The position numbers and the translations under genes are program-made. Positions 1-7,400 of a stretch of 12,172 nucleotides of DNA are shown here, in pieces. Numbering within the stretch: position 1 is the stretch's first letter; each line of letters opens with the position of its first letter. The notes beneath the pieces were generated by a model. It did no database searches, was not told the origin of the DNA, and worked only from the letters and a program-made list of their open reading frames with translations. The stretch is from assembly GCA_964461335.1 (NCBI GenBank), contig CAYWTY010000054.1, positions 1 to 12,172 on the forward strand. Reading direction: 5' to 3'. The stretch is from JAKJBL01 sp964461335 (GTDB lineage: Bacteria > Bacillota > Clostridia > Christensenellales > CAG-138).

Positions 1-54
1 AATCGTGCCGATGTTTACATGCGGCTTCGTGCGCTCAAATTTTGCCTTTGCCAT
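1..54 (-). CDS. tuf: Elongation factor Tu, N-terminal 18 codons only (runs off the window)
   Basis: The first 18 residues read MAKAKFERTKPHVNIGTI, the usual start of bacterial EF-Tu leading into the G1 loop (GTI precedes GHVDHGKT in the family). EF-Tu is the GTPase that delivers aminoacyl-tRNA to the ribosomal A site. The ATG has a strong Shine-Dalgarno, AGGAGG at 65-70, 10 nt upstream. It begins 48 nt after the fusA stop with no terminator visible between them, so it is probably co-transcribed with fusA as the last gene of the str cluster. The rest of the gene is outside the window, so its integrity cannot be judged. Confidence 0.93.
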   Translation of the reverse strand, partial: MAKAKFERTKPHVNIGTI

Positions 55-102
55 TGTGAATATTCCTCCTGCAGATTATGGTAATTATGGTTTCTCGGTT
101 AC

Positions 103-2172
103 TCAGCCTCTTCCCGTTATACGGTTTGTTACACTCGGCGGTGCCTCAAAATAATGGTCAAACTGCATTGTAAACGTCCCTCTGCCCTGTGTTCTTGAGC
201 GGAGATCCGTAGCATAGCCAAACATTTCAGAAAGCGGGCACATGGCATGGATTGCGTGGGAACTTCCGCGTGCGTCCATCCCCTCTACCCTGCCCCTGCG
301 GCTGCTGATATTGCCCATTACATCACCCATATACTCCTCAGGAAGTATGATTTCCACCTTCATTATAGGTTCAAGAAGCACAGGGCCGGCTTTTACAGCA
401 GCTTCTTTGAAGGCAAGAGAGCCTGCAATTTTAAAAGCAAGCTCAGAAGAGTCCACCTCGTGGAAGCTCCCATCGAGCAGAACAGCCTTAAAATCAACTA
501 CCTCAAACCCACCAAGCGCACCGCTGCGCGCAGCTTCCTGTATGCCCTGATCTATTGCAGGGATATACTCTTTGGGTATTGCGCCGCCAACGATTTTATC
601 TTCAAATAAATAGCCTTCTCCTGGTTCACGCGGAGAGAAAGCAACTATGCAGTGGCCATACTGGCCGTGACCGCCTGTTTGGCGTACATACCGGCCTTCA
701 GCCTTAAAGGTCTTTGTTATTGTTTCTCTATATGCTACTTGGGGCTTGCCTACAGTAGCCTCTACACGGAACTCACGGATTAGGCGGTCAACGATGATTT
801 CTAAATGCAGCTCGCCCATTCCTGCGATAATTGTTTGGCCTGTTTCTGAATCAGTGTAGGTTTTAAAGGTAGGGTCTTCTTCTGCAAGCTTAACAAGCGC
901 AAGCGTCATTTTATCCTGGCCTGCTTTTGTTTTGGGCTCTATAGCTACTTTAATAACAGGGTCCGGAAAATCCATAGATTCAAGAAGCACAGGGTGCTTC
1001 TCATCGCAAAGCGTGTCGCCTGTTGCAGTATCTTTAAAGCCGCCTATTGCTGCTATATCACCTGCATATACTTCATCTACCTCAGAACGAGCGCCAGCAT
1101 GCATAAGCAAAATGCGGCCAACGCGTTCGCGCTTGCCTTTTGACGCATTATAAACATATGAGCCGCTTTTTAACGAGCCGCTGTATGCGCGGAAAAAAGC
1201 AAGCTTGCCAACATATGGGTCTGTTACAATTTTAAAAGCCAGCGCAGCAAAAGGCGCAGTGTCAGATGGTTCAGCCACAATTACACTGCCTGTCTCTGGG
1301 TTCATTGCCTGAGCCGGGGGAATATCAAGCGGCGAGGGCAAATAGTCGACAATTGCATCAAGGAGCAGCTGAACACCCTTATTGCGATACGAGGTGCCGC
1401 AGCACACAGGCACAACTGTATTATCTATTGTGGCGCGGCGCAAACAGGCGCGGATTTCGTCTGCTGTAAACTCCTGCCCTGAAAAGTATTTTTCGAGCAA
1501 TGCTTCATCTTGCTCAGCAACTGCTTCAACGAGCTTTGCGCGGTATTTTTGTGCGCTTTCGAGCATGTCTTTTGGGATTTCTTCTTCGCGCACATCTGTT
1601 CCCATATCGTCATAATATACTTCAGCTTTCATTTTGACGAGGTCGATTATACCCCGAAACTGGCCTTCTGCACCAATCGGAAGCTGGATTGGGATTGCAT
1701 GTGCGCCTAAGCGCTCAACAAGCATTTTAACAACATTATGGAAGTCAGCGCCTGTTATATCCATTTTATTTACATAGGCTATTCTCGGCACTTCATACTT
1801 ATTAGCCTGACGCCAGACAGTCTCACTTTGCGGCTCAACACCGCCTTTTGCGCAAAAAACTGCTACTGCTCCGTCAAGCACTCTTAGTGAGCGCTCGACC
1901 TCAACTGTAAAGTCAACGTGGCCGGGCGTATCTATAATATTTATTCGATGGTCGCGCCAAAACGCAGTTGTAGCAGCAGAACCTATCGTAATGCCGCGCT
2001 CCTGCTCTTGAACCATAAAATCCATAGTTGCGGCGCCTTCATGCACCTCGCCTACTTTTGTGATTTTGCCCGTATAAAACAGAATCCGCTCAGTAGTCGT
2101 GGTTTTGCCGGCGTCGATATGTGCCATAATGCCTATGTTCCTGGTCATTTCCAGGGAGGTCTCCCTAGGCAT
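103..2172 (-). CDS. fusA: Elongation factor G (ribosomal translocase GTPase)
   Basis: The 689-residue protein is the normal length for Gram-positive EF-G, which uses GTP to move tRNA and mRNA through the ribosome and also acts in ribosome recycling. The G-domain motifs are intact: AHIDAGKT at 17-24 (G1), RGITI at 59-63 (switch I), DTPGH at 81-85 (G3) and NKMD at 135-138 (G4), with a CGTSYRNKGVQ stretch near 260 in place of the common CGSAFKNKGVQ. Domain II follows (about 300-395, with DPYVGKLAFFRAYSG), then domain III, domain IV (about 480-600, GHGQYGHC) and domain V, which holds EPIMKVEI and SSRRGRVEGM. The start is the ATG giving MPRETSLE, matching the family MAREFSLE start; AAAGGGGG at 2180-2187 lies 7 nt upstream. 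A second ATG at codon 9 is less likely. The sequence reads as a canonical housekeeping EF-G and not a divergent paralogue. Confidence 0.97.
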   Translation of the reverse strand: MPRETSLEMTRNIGIMAHIDAGKTTTTERILFYTGKITKVGEVHEGAATMDFMVQEQERGITIGSAATTAFWRDHRINIIDTPGHVDFTVEVERSLRVLDGAVAVFCAKGGVEPQSETVWRQANKYEVPRIAYVNKMDITGADFHNVVKMLVERLGAHAIPIQLPIGAEGQFRGIIDLVKMKAEVYYDDMGTDVREEEIPKDMLESAQKYRAKLVEAVAEQDEALLEKYFSGQEFTADEIRACLRRATIDNTVVPVCCGTSYRNKGVQLLLDAIVDYLPSPLDIPPAQAMNPETGSVIVAEPSDTAPFAALAFKIVTDPYVGKLAFFRAYSGSLKSGSYVYNASKGKRERVGRILLMHAGARSEVDEVYAGDIAAIGGFKDTATGDTLCDEKHPVLLESMDFPDPVIKVAIEPKTKAGQDKMTLALVKLAEEDPTFKTYTDSETGQTIIAGMGELHLEIIVDRLIREFRVEATVGKPQVAYRETITKTFKAEGRYVRQTGGHGQYGHCIVAFSPREPGEGYLFEDKIVGGAIPKEYIPAIDQGIQEAARSGALGGFEVVDFKAVLLDGSFHEVDSSELAFKIAGSLAFKEAAVKAGPVLLEPIMKVEIILPEEYMGDVMGNISSRRGRVEGMDARGSSHAIHAMCPLSEMFGYATDLRSRTQGRGTFTMQFDHYFEAPPSVTNRITGRG

Positions 2173-2273
2173 GGAGCATCCCCCTTTTCAAATTAAAGTT
2201 ACAAATGTGTTTAAGCATAAACGGGTATTTATCTCCAAGGGTAGTTGCGCAAATATGCGCTAATACAAAATAT

Positions 2274-2300
2274 CGCGGATACGGCATTGCCGTACCCGCG
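2274..2300 (-). terminator. Hairpin between rpsG and fusA, candidate partial terminator or processing signal
   Basis: Arms 2274-2285 and 2289-2300 form a 12-bp GC-rich stem around a 3-nt loop, starting 14 nt after the rpsG stop. The pair 2279/2295 is G-U in the minus-strand transcript but A-C in the plus-strand one, so the stem is continuous only in the mRNA of these genes. The sequence after it, ATATTTTGTATTA, is U-rich but not a clean U tract. This suggests partial termination, mRNA end protection or processing rather than a full stop, since fusA follows without an obvious promoter of its own. A smaller 5-bp stem (2247-2260, GCGCA/TGCGC) lies further downstream. Confidence 0.5.
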
Positions 2301-2314
2301 GCAGTTTTTTTGGC

Positions 2315-2785
2315 TTACCAGCGGTAATGGGCAAACGCTTTGTTTGCTTCCGCCATCTTATGGGTGTCTTCCTTCTTTTTGAAGGCGCTGCCTGATTGGT
2401 TCGCTGCATCCATTATTTCGCCAGCAAGGCGCTGCATCATGGTATGTTCGCCTCGGTTACGAGCATATGCAACGAGCCAGCGGAGCCCTAATGTCTGCCT
2501 GCGTTCAGGCCTGATTTCAATAGGAACCTGGTATGTCGCACCACCTACACGGCGCGCCTTGACTTCAAGCACAGGCATTATGTTTTCGAGCGCCTGCGTA
2601 AAGACTTCGAGCGGCTCGCGGCCGGTTTTTTCACGGATTATTTCAAACGCACCATAGCAGGCTTGCTGCGCTGTGCCGCGCTTACCATCGAGCATAACCT
2701 GGTTAATAAGCTTTGTGACAGTCACGCCTCCGTAAATAGGGTCGGGAAGCACTTCACGCTTTGGTATAAATCCACGTCTTGGCAT
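2315..2785 (-). CDS. rpsG: 30S ribosomal protein S7
   Basis: S7 is a primary binding protein that nucleates assembly of the 16S rRNA 3' domain (head) and contacts mRNA and tRNA near the E site. The 156-residue product starts MPRRGFIPKREVLPDPIYGG and ends FAHYRW, both family hallmarks. The middle holds RRVGGATYQVPIEIRPERR (rRNA-binding part) and LGLRWLVAYARNRGEHTM. An upstream in-frame ATG would add 29 residues overlapping rpsL and is rejected. The chosen ATG has AGGAGGG at 2791-2797, 5 nt away, and gives the standard length. The gene follows rpsL by only 10 nt, suggesting coupled translation. In Escherichia coli S7 represses its own operon by binding the rpsL-rpsG intergenic RNA; the spacer here is too short to hold a comparable structure. 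Confidence 0.97.
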   Translation of the reverse strand: MPRRGFIPKREVLPDPIYGGVTVTKLINQVMLDGKRGTAQQACYGAFEIIREKTGREPLEVFTQALENIMPVLEVKARRVGGATYQVPIEIRPERRQTLGLRWLVAYARNRGEHTMMQRLAGEIMDAANQSGSAFKKKEDTHKMAEANKAFAHYRW

Positions 2786-2790
2786 AATTT

Positions 2791-2798
2791 CCCTCCTA
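2791..2798 (-). promoter_or_regulatory. rpsG Shine-Dalgarno overlapping the rpsL stop codon
   Basis: The minus strand reads TAGGAGGG, so the TAG stop of rpsL is part of the AGGAGG ribosome binding site of rpsG. A ribosome finishing S12 covers the initiation site for S7, which would favour coupled, near-equal synthesis of the two proteins. The overlap is seen directly; the coupling is inferred. Confidence 0.8.
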
Positions 2799-3170
2799 TT
2801 TCTTCGGGCGCTTAGCGCCATAAAGTGAACGCGACTGCATGCGCTTTGCAACACCTGCTGTATCAAGCGCACCGCGAATAATATGATACCTGACGCCCGG
2901 CAAATCCTTCACACGGCCGCCGCGGATAAGCACAACAGAGTGCTCCTGCAGATTGTGCCCTATACCGGGTATATACGCTGTACCCTCAAGCCCGTCTGTA
3001 AGCCTGATGCGCGCAATCTTACGAAGTGCAGAGTTGGGCTTCTTTGGTGTCATTGTACGCACTGCAGTGCATACTCCCCGCCGCTGAGGACATTGCTTGA
3101 GAATAGGCGCATTTGATTTATACTTTACCTGCTCTCTGCCCTTGCGAACAAGCTGGTTAATTGTTGGCAT
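2796..3170 (-). CDS. rpsL: 30S ribosomal protein S12
   Basis: S12 sits at the decoding centre of the 30S subunit and affects tRNA selection accuracy. The 124-residue protein begins MPTINQLVRKGRE and carries the two conserved decoding loops: TPKKPNSALRK (residues 41-51, with K43 and K44) and GRVKDLPGVRYH (85-96, with K88 and D89, the aspartate that is methylthiolated in some bacteria). Both lysines whose substitution commonly gives streptomycin resistance (K43, K88) are unchanged, predicting a drug-sensitive form at these sites. The start is supported by GGGAGG at 3178-3183, 7 nt upstream. The residue before TPKK is Met where Thr is usual, a mild local variant. It is followed at once by rpsG. 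Confidence 0.98.
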   Translation of the reverse strand: MPTINQLVRKGREQVKYKSNAPILKQCPQRRGVCTAVRTMTPKKPNSALRKIARIRLTDGLEGTAYIPGIGHNLQEHSVVLIRGGRVKDLPGVRYHIIRGALDTAGVAKRMQSRSLYGAKRPKK

Positions 3171-3236
3171 TCATTTTCCTCCCAATATTTTTCATAAGCA
3201 GCAAACAGAACTAAGCTGAAAACTGCACAAGTGCCT

Positions 3237-3250
3237 GCGGCGCACGCCGC
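3237..3250 (-). other. Small GC-rich hairpin in the rpsL leader
   Basis: Arms 3237-3241 (gcggc) and 3246-3250 (gccgc) flank a 4-nt loop. The hairpin lies directly downstream of the candidate -10 element at 3253-3258, so it would be at the very 5' end of a transcript starting there. That position suggests mRNA 5'-end protection or a regulatory role, but no partner is known. The pairing is seen in the sequence; the function is inferred. Confidence 0.35.
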
Positions 3251-3252
3251 CT

Positions 3253-3281
3253 TATATATCTGTTAAGAAAACTCCCCGCAA
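3253..3281 (-). promoter_or_regulatory. Possible promoter upstream of rpsL
   Basis: On the minus strand TTGCGG (3276-3281) and TATATA (3253-3258) are exactly 17 bp apart, within a 145-nt gap between rplGB and rpsL. The -35 matches consensus at only three of six positions and the -10 at four. TATAAG at 3251-3256 is a better -10 but at a 19-bp spacing. This could be a secondary start for rpsL-rpsG-fusA-tuf after the partial terminator behind rplGB. It is much weaker than the promoters before rplGB and rpoB. Confidence 0.35.
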
Positions 3282-3309
3282 CCCCCGAAGAGAAATCACC
3301 TTAAAATGA

Positions 3310-3322
3310 GGGCTTTTAGCCC
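3310..3322 (-). terminator. Weak terminator-like hairpin at the end of rplGB
   Basis: The minus-strand RNA forms GGGCT/AGCCC (5 bp, 3-nt loop) and is followed by TCATTTTAA. The TAA stop of rplGB (3316-3318) lies inside the hairpin. The stem is short and the T run is interrupted, so at most partial termination is expected. Read-through would carry transcription into rpsL. Confidence 0.35.
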
Positions 3323-3564
3323 GTTTGCTTAGGTACGCCTGCACATGCAGCGCCTACATCAATGCCGCATTCTTCGCCAAGCCCGCGCATAGATGGAACT
3401 GTCTCAAGCTCAACACCGTATTCGTAGCATATGCTGCGGAGCTTGTTTTGCAAAAATGCATCAGCATCTTCTGCAAGGTATATTCGTTCAAGCTTGCCTT
3501 CCTGTATGGCCCTAAGCACCTGTTTAGTGCCAACCACTGCATTTTCGCACAGGTCCTCCGGCAT
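3316..3564 (-). CDS. rplGB: L7Ae-family ribosomal/K-turn-binding protein, YbxF type
   Basis: The 82-residue product has the L7Ae/L30e/S12e/Gadd45 fold signature: VVGTKQVLRAIQEGKL (10-25), IYLAEDAD (28-35), and GLGEECGIDVGAACAGV (61-77), the segment that in this family meets the kink-turn RNA. Length and position match Bacillus subtilis YbxF (RplGB), also 82 residues and encoded between rpoC and rpsL. YbxF binds kink-turn RNAs and associates with ribosomes; its exact cellular role is not settled. The ATG is preceded by GGAAGGAG (3570-3577). Unlike in Bacillus, an unrelated membrane protein gene lies between this gene and rpoC, and a strong promoter candidate sits about 90 nt upstream of the start, so this gene probably heads the second transcription unit. 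Confidence 0.9.
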   Translation of the reverse strand: MPEDLCENAVVGTKQVLRAIQEGKLERIYLAEDADAFLQNKLRSICYEYGVELETVPSMRGLGEECGIDVGAACAGVPKQTG

Positions 3565-3603
3565 AGGCTCTCCTTCCGTTTAAGCATTCTTGTTTGCGTA
3601 ATA

Positions 3604-3642
3604 TTCAGGGGCTGTAGCGCAACCTAACCAAGTGCCCCCAAA
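3604..3642 (-). other. Stem in the rplGB leader RNA
   Basis: Between the promoter at 3656-3684 and the rplGB start, arms 3634-3642 and 3604-3612 can form nine pairs (two G-U) closing a 21-nt loop in the minus-strand RNA. Because L7Ae-type proteins can regulate genes by binding kink-turns, I looked for the paired GA/AG of a kink-turn here and did not find a clear one. The stem is visible; any regulatory role is speculative. Confidence 0.35.
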
Positions 3643-3655
3643 GCGCACCATGCGT

Positions 3656-3684
3656 ATTTTATCATCCGTAAAGAATGTTGTCAA
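3656..3684 (-). promoter_or_regulatory. Strong vegetative promoter candidate for rplGB and the str genes
   Basis: On the minus strand TTGACA (3679-3684, perfect -35) is separated by exactly 17 bp from TAAAAT (3656-3661, five of six), preceded by TGA, which supplies an extended -10 (TGN). Transcription would start near 3649 and give rplGB a leader of about 85 nt. The layout is nearly the same as at the rpoB promoter. It lies just downstream of the stop of the unknown membrane protein gene, so it would uncouple the ribosomal genes from the rpoBC transcript. Confidence 0.78.
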
Positions 3685-3712
3685 AGCCTTTTTGCCTAAG
3701 CTTCGTAATGCT

Positions 3713-4444
3713 TTAGCAAGTGGAATCCGTAGGAGTTCCTGTGCCGACACCCATTCGCATACGATTTCTAACAAATATCAGCCTGGGCTTTTTCCCGCTC
3801 ATATTAAGCGGAAACCATCCCTTCTCCTTCATTTCTTTTAAAAGGGGCAGCTCAAAAACATCCAAATACGTATACTTGGCATAGCGAACCCCAAGTGTGC
3901 GCGCAAAAAGGCTTCCAAGCACACTCGCAAGCAAAATCGACACAATAAACAGCGCAAACGGCATTATGGTAGCTGTGCGCTCAAGTGACGCAGTTACACC
4001 TGGGAGCATAAACACCAAGAGAACTGCAAGCCCAATTACAACAGGGAGCGCAATGGGCAAATAATCAAGAATAAGCAGACGCCGTTTGCAGGCTCTGCAA
4101 ACACTTAACTGCACCGGCAGAAGCGAGCCAACTCTCGCTCTCACTTTTAAGCCTATTATTGAGCGCTTCTCGCGCTTAGGCTCAGCGTGCCCCAAGTCAA
4201 TAAGACCATAGCAAGAACGCTTGTTTTTTTCACCCTTGCATAAAACGCATTCTTCTGTGTCGAACAAGGGGGATACTCCGCCTGATGGAAGCAGCCCAAG
4301 AAGGATGTCCAAATCATGCTTAATAAGCTCAGCGTCATCATCCTTGCCATTAACAATGCATTCATCACAGCTTGCCATGTTCAGAAGGTCGCATTGCTGC
4401 GTATGATACAGCTTGCAGTCTTTATTGTGAATATTACGTTGCAT
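3713..4444 (-). CDS. Unrecognised protein with CxxC pairs and two membrane helices
   Basis: I do not recognise a named family. The 243-residue protein has a Cys-rich N-terminal half: C10, C18, CDEC at 26-29, CVLC at 66-69, C78 and CRAC at 116-119, an arrangement suggestive of zinc-ribbon or other metal-binding knuckles. Then come two hydrophobic stretches, about 123-148 and 158-180, joined by a short loop, and a charged C-terminal part holding LLKEMKEKGWFPLNMSGKKP (about 199-218). There is no signal peptide, so by the positive-inside rule both ends are probably cytoplasmic. It follows rpoC by 14 nt with AGGAGGAG at 4448-4455, so it should be well translated from the rpoBC mRNA. A different frame stays open past its end (3580-3774), which raises a small chance that its natural C-terminus is shifted; a promoter explains that stretch better. 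The function is unknown. Confidence 0.82.
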   Translation of the reverse strand: MQRNIHNKDCKLYHTQQCDLLNMASCDECIVNGKDDDAELIKHDLDILLGLLPSGGVSPLFDTEECVLCKGEKNKRSCYGLIDLGHAEPKREKRSIIGLKVRARVGSLLPVQLSVCRACKRRLLILDYLPIALPVVIGLAVLLVFMLPGVTASLERTATIMPFALFIVSILLASVLGSLFARTLGVRYAKYTYLDVFELPLLKEMKEKGWFPLNMSGKKPRLIFVRNRMRMGVGTGTPTDSTC

Positions 4445-4458
4445 GTTCTCCTCCTGCC

Positions 4459-7400
4459 TTATGCATTGGAGTCTGTCTCATATACTTCAACTGTTTTATA
4501 ACGTTTAAGGCCAATGCCTGCCGGAATAAGCTTGCCTATAATCACGTTTTCCTTTAGGCCTACAAGCGGGTCAACCTTCCCCTTTATTGCTGCATCAGTT
4601 AAGACACGCGTTGTTTCTTGAAACGATGCTGCAGAAAGGAACGAATCAGTTGCCAAGCTCGCTTTTGTAATACCTAAGAGCTTCCGCTTAGCTACTGCAG
4701 GCTGCTCTCCGCCTTCGATAATAGCCTCGTTCTCACGCTCGAAACGGAAAATATCAATAAGCTCACCCGGAAGCATATGGGTATCATACGAGTCTTCTAT
4801 TTGAACCCTTCGAAGCATTTGGCGAATAATGATTTCTATATGCTTATCTGCAATTTCAACTCCCTGCATCCGGTATACGCTTTGCACCTCTTTAAGCATA
4901 TACGCCTGAACACCCTTCACGCCTTTAATTCTTAGTATGTCGTGCGGGTTAATTGGGCCTTCTGTAAGCGCATCGCCTGCTTCAACTTCGTCGCCATCTA
5001 CTACTTTTAGCTTTGAGCCATAGGTAATAAGGTACGACTTTGTTTCGCCATCCTCAGCAGTCACTACTACTTCACGTTTCTTTTTTATTTCGCTAAAGGA
5101 TATTCGCCCTGCTATTTCTGAGACAATCGCTTCACCCTTAGGTTTACGCGCCTCAAAGAGCTCCTCTACACGGGGAAGTCCCTGTGTAATGTCATCGCCT
5201 GCAACGCCTCCTGTATGGAATGTGCGCATTGTAAGCTGTGTTCCTGGCTCACCTATTGCCTGTGCAGCTATTATGCCCACAGCTTCGCCTATATTGACTA
5301 CGCCGCCTGTTGCAAGGTTTGCACCATAGCATTTGGCGCAAACTCCATGCTCGCTCCGGCAGGTAAAGACAGACCTGCAGTTGACAGCAGTAATGCCTGC
5401 TTCTTCAATAAGCGCGCATTCGTCATTACCGAGCATTGTATTGGTTTTAACAAGCACTTCGCCTGTCTTTGGGTGCAGCACAGGCTCAGCTGTATATCTG
5501 CCCCATATACGTGCCATAAAAGGCTCTATGACTTTTTTGCCTTCAGCTATTGCGCTTAAGCGCATACCCTTTATTGCCTCGCCGCGCACTAAGAAACAAT
5601 CTTCCTCGCGCACTATAACATCTTGGGATACATCCACAAGGCGGCGGGTTAAATAACCTGAGTCTGCTGTTCTTAACGCTGTATCAGCAAGCCCCTTCCT
5701 TGCGCCGTGCGAGGATATAAAAAACTCAAGCACAGTAAGCCCTTCGCGGAAGTTTGCGCGAATTGGAACCTCAATAATTTCGCCAGATGGGTCTGCCATA
5801 AGCCCGCGCATACCAGCAAGCTGCCTTATTTGCGCTGTGCTGCCGCGCGCGCCTGAATCCGCCATCATAAAAATCGGGTTGAGCGGGTCTAATGACTCCA
5901 TGAGCGCCTTTGTTACCAGAGCTGTTGTTTCCTCCCACTTGCGTATAACAGAGAGTTTACGTTCATTATCCGAAAGGAGGCCGCTTCTGAACTGGTTGTC
6001 AATTGATATAATCTCGTTTTCAGCATCCTGAATAAGCGCAGCCTTTTCTTCAGGCACAGTCATATCCTGATACCCAACAGTTATACCACCGCGAGTTGAG
6101 TATTCAAACCCGAGGTTTTTAATTCTGTCAAGCATGTTTGAAGTTACTGATGGGCCATGCTTGCTGTAACACCTTGCGACTATATCTCCAAGGTCACGCT
6201 TTCGAACCAGCCCGTTTACTTCTAATGTAAATACATTTTCTTCTTTTGAGCGGTCGACAAAACCCAAATCCTGTGGTATGGCTTGGTTGAATATTATCCT
6301 GCCCACTGTTGTTGTGATACGCCCTTTGCGGGTTTCCCCTTCCCAAGTACGGGTTAGGCGCACATTTATTCTCTCGTGCAGGCTTATTGCCTTTGTCTGG
6401 TAGGCCATTATAGCCTCATTTTCGCTGCTGAACACCTTTGTGTTGTTTTCAGAGTGAACTTTGCCGCTAACGCTTTGCACTTGAATTTCTTGCGGCCTTC
6501 CGCCAAGTACGCCGTCTCTTTCATCGTCTTGGTCAAGCGTGAGATAGTAGCAGCCAATGACCATATCCTGAGTTGGGCTGACAACCGGCTTGCCATCTTG
6601 CGGTTTGAGAATATTATTTGATGCAAGCATCAAAAAGCGCGCTTCAGCCTGCGCCTCAACAGAGAGCGGTACGTGAACTGCCATCTGGTCGCCGTCAAAG
6701 TCCGCATTGTATGCAGTACATACAAGCGGGTGAAGCTTTAGAGCGCGGCCTTCTACAAGCACAGGCTCAAAGGCCTGTATGCCGAGCCTATGAAGAGTTG
6801 GCGCACGGTTAAGGAGAACTGGGTGATCCTTAATAACGTCTTCAAGCACACCCCAGACTTCAGGACGCACGCGCTCTACCATACGCTTTGCGGATTTTAT
6901 ATTGTGCGCATGCCCTTCCTCAACAAGCTTCTTCATAACAAAGGGCTTGAACAGCTCAAGCGCCATTTCTTTAGGCAAGCCGCATTGGTACATTTTAAGT
7001 TCAGGGCCTACAACAATAACCGAACGTCCGGAATAGTCAACACGCTTGCCGAGCAGATTCTGCCTAAAACGCCCCTGTTTGCCGCGGAGCATATCCGAAA
7101 GCGACTTTAGCGGCCTATTCCCTGGGCCTGTTACAGGCCTTCCTCTGCGCCCATTATCTATAAGCGCATCAACTGCTTCTTGGAGCATACGCTTTTCGTT
7201 TCGCACTATAATGTCAGGCGCCTTAAGCTCAAGCAGCCTCTTTAGGCGATTGTTTCTATTTATGACCCTGCGGTACAAATCGTTTAAATCCGATGTTGCA
7301 AAGCGGCCGCCATCAAGCTGAACCATTGGGCGAAGCTCAGGCGGAATAACGGGAATCACATCAATGATTATCCATTCCGGCTTGTTTCCGGATTTTAGGA

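Noticed and set aside
2173..2273. Promoter in front of fusA
   Set aside because: TTGCGC and TTGGAG hexamers are present, but neither has an acceptable -10 at 16-18 bp.
2274..2310. Plus-strand terminator (hairpin followed by seven T)
   Set aside because: The T run is separated from the stem by five bases, the stem has an A-C mismatch in that direction, and no plus-strand gene precedes it.
2786..2872. Extension of S7 upstream into rpsL
   Set aside because: The added residues overlap the S12 gene and are not S7-like; the internal ATG has a strong ribosome binding site and gives the standard 156 residues.
3580..3774. Separate 64-residue gene starting at TTG
   Set aside because: No Shine-Dalgarno fits the TTG, it overlaps the end of the upstream gene, and a near-consensus promoter lies inside it. 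It is kept only as a finding and not as a gene.
5215..5656. Plus-strand open frames of 107-114 residues inside rpoC
   Set aside because: They lie opposite the conserved zinc-site and trigger-loop region of beta'; their composition reflects the codon bias of the real gene.
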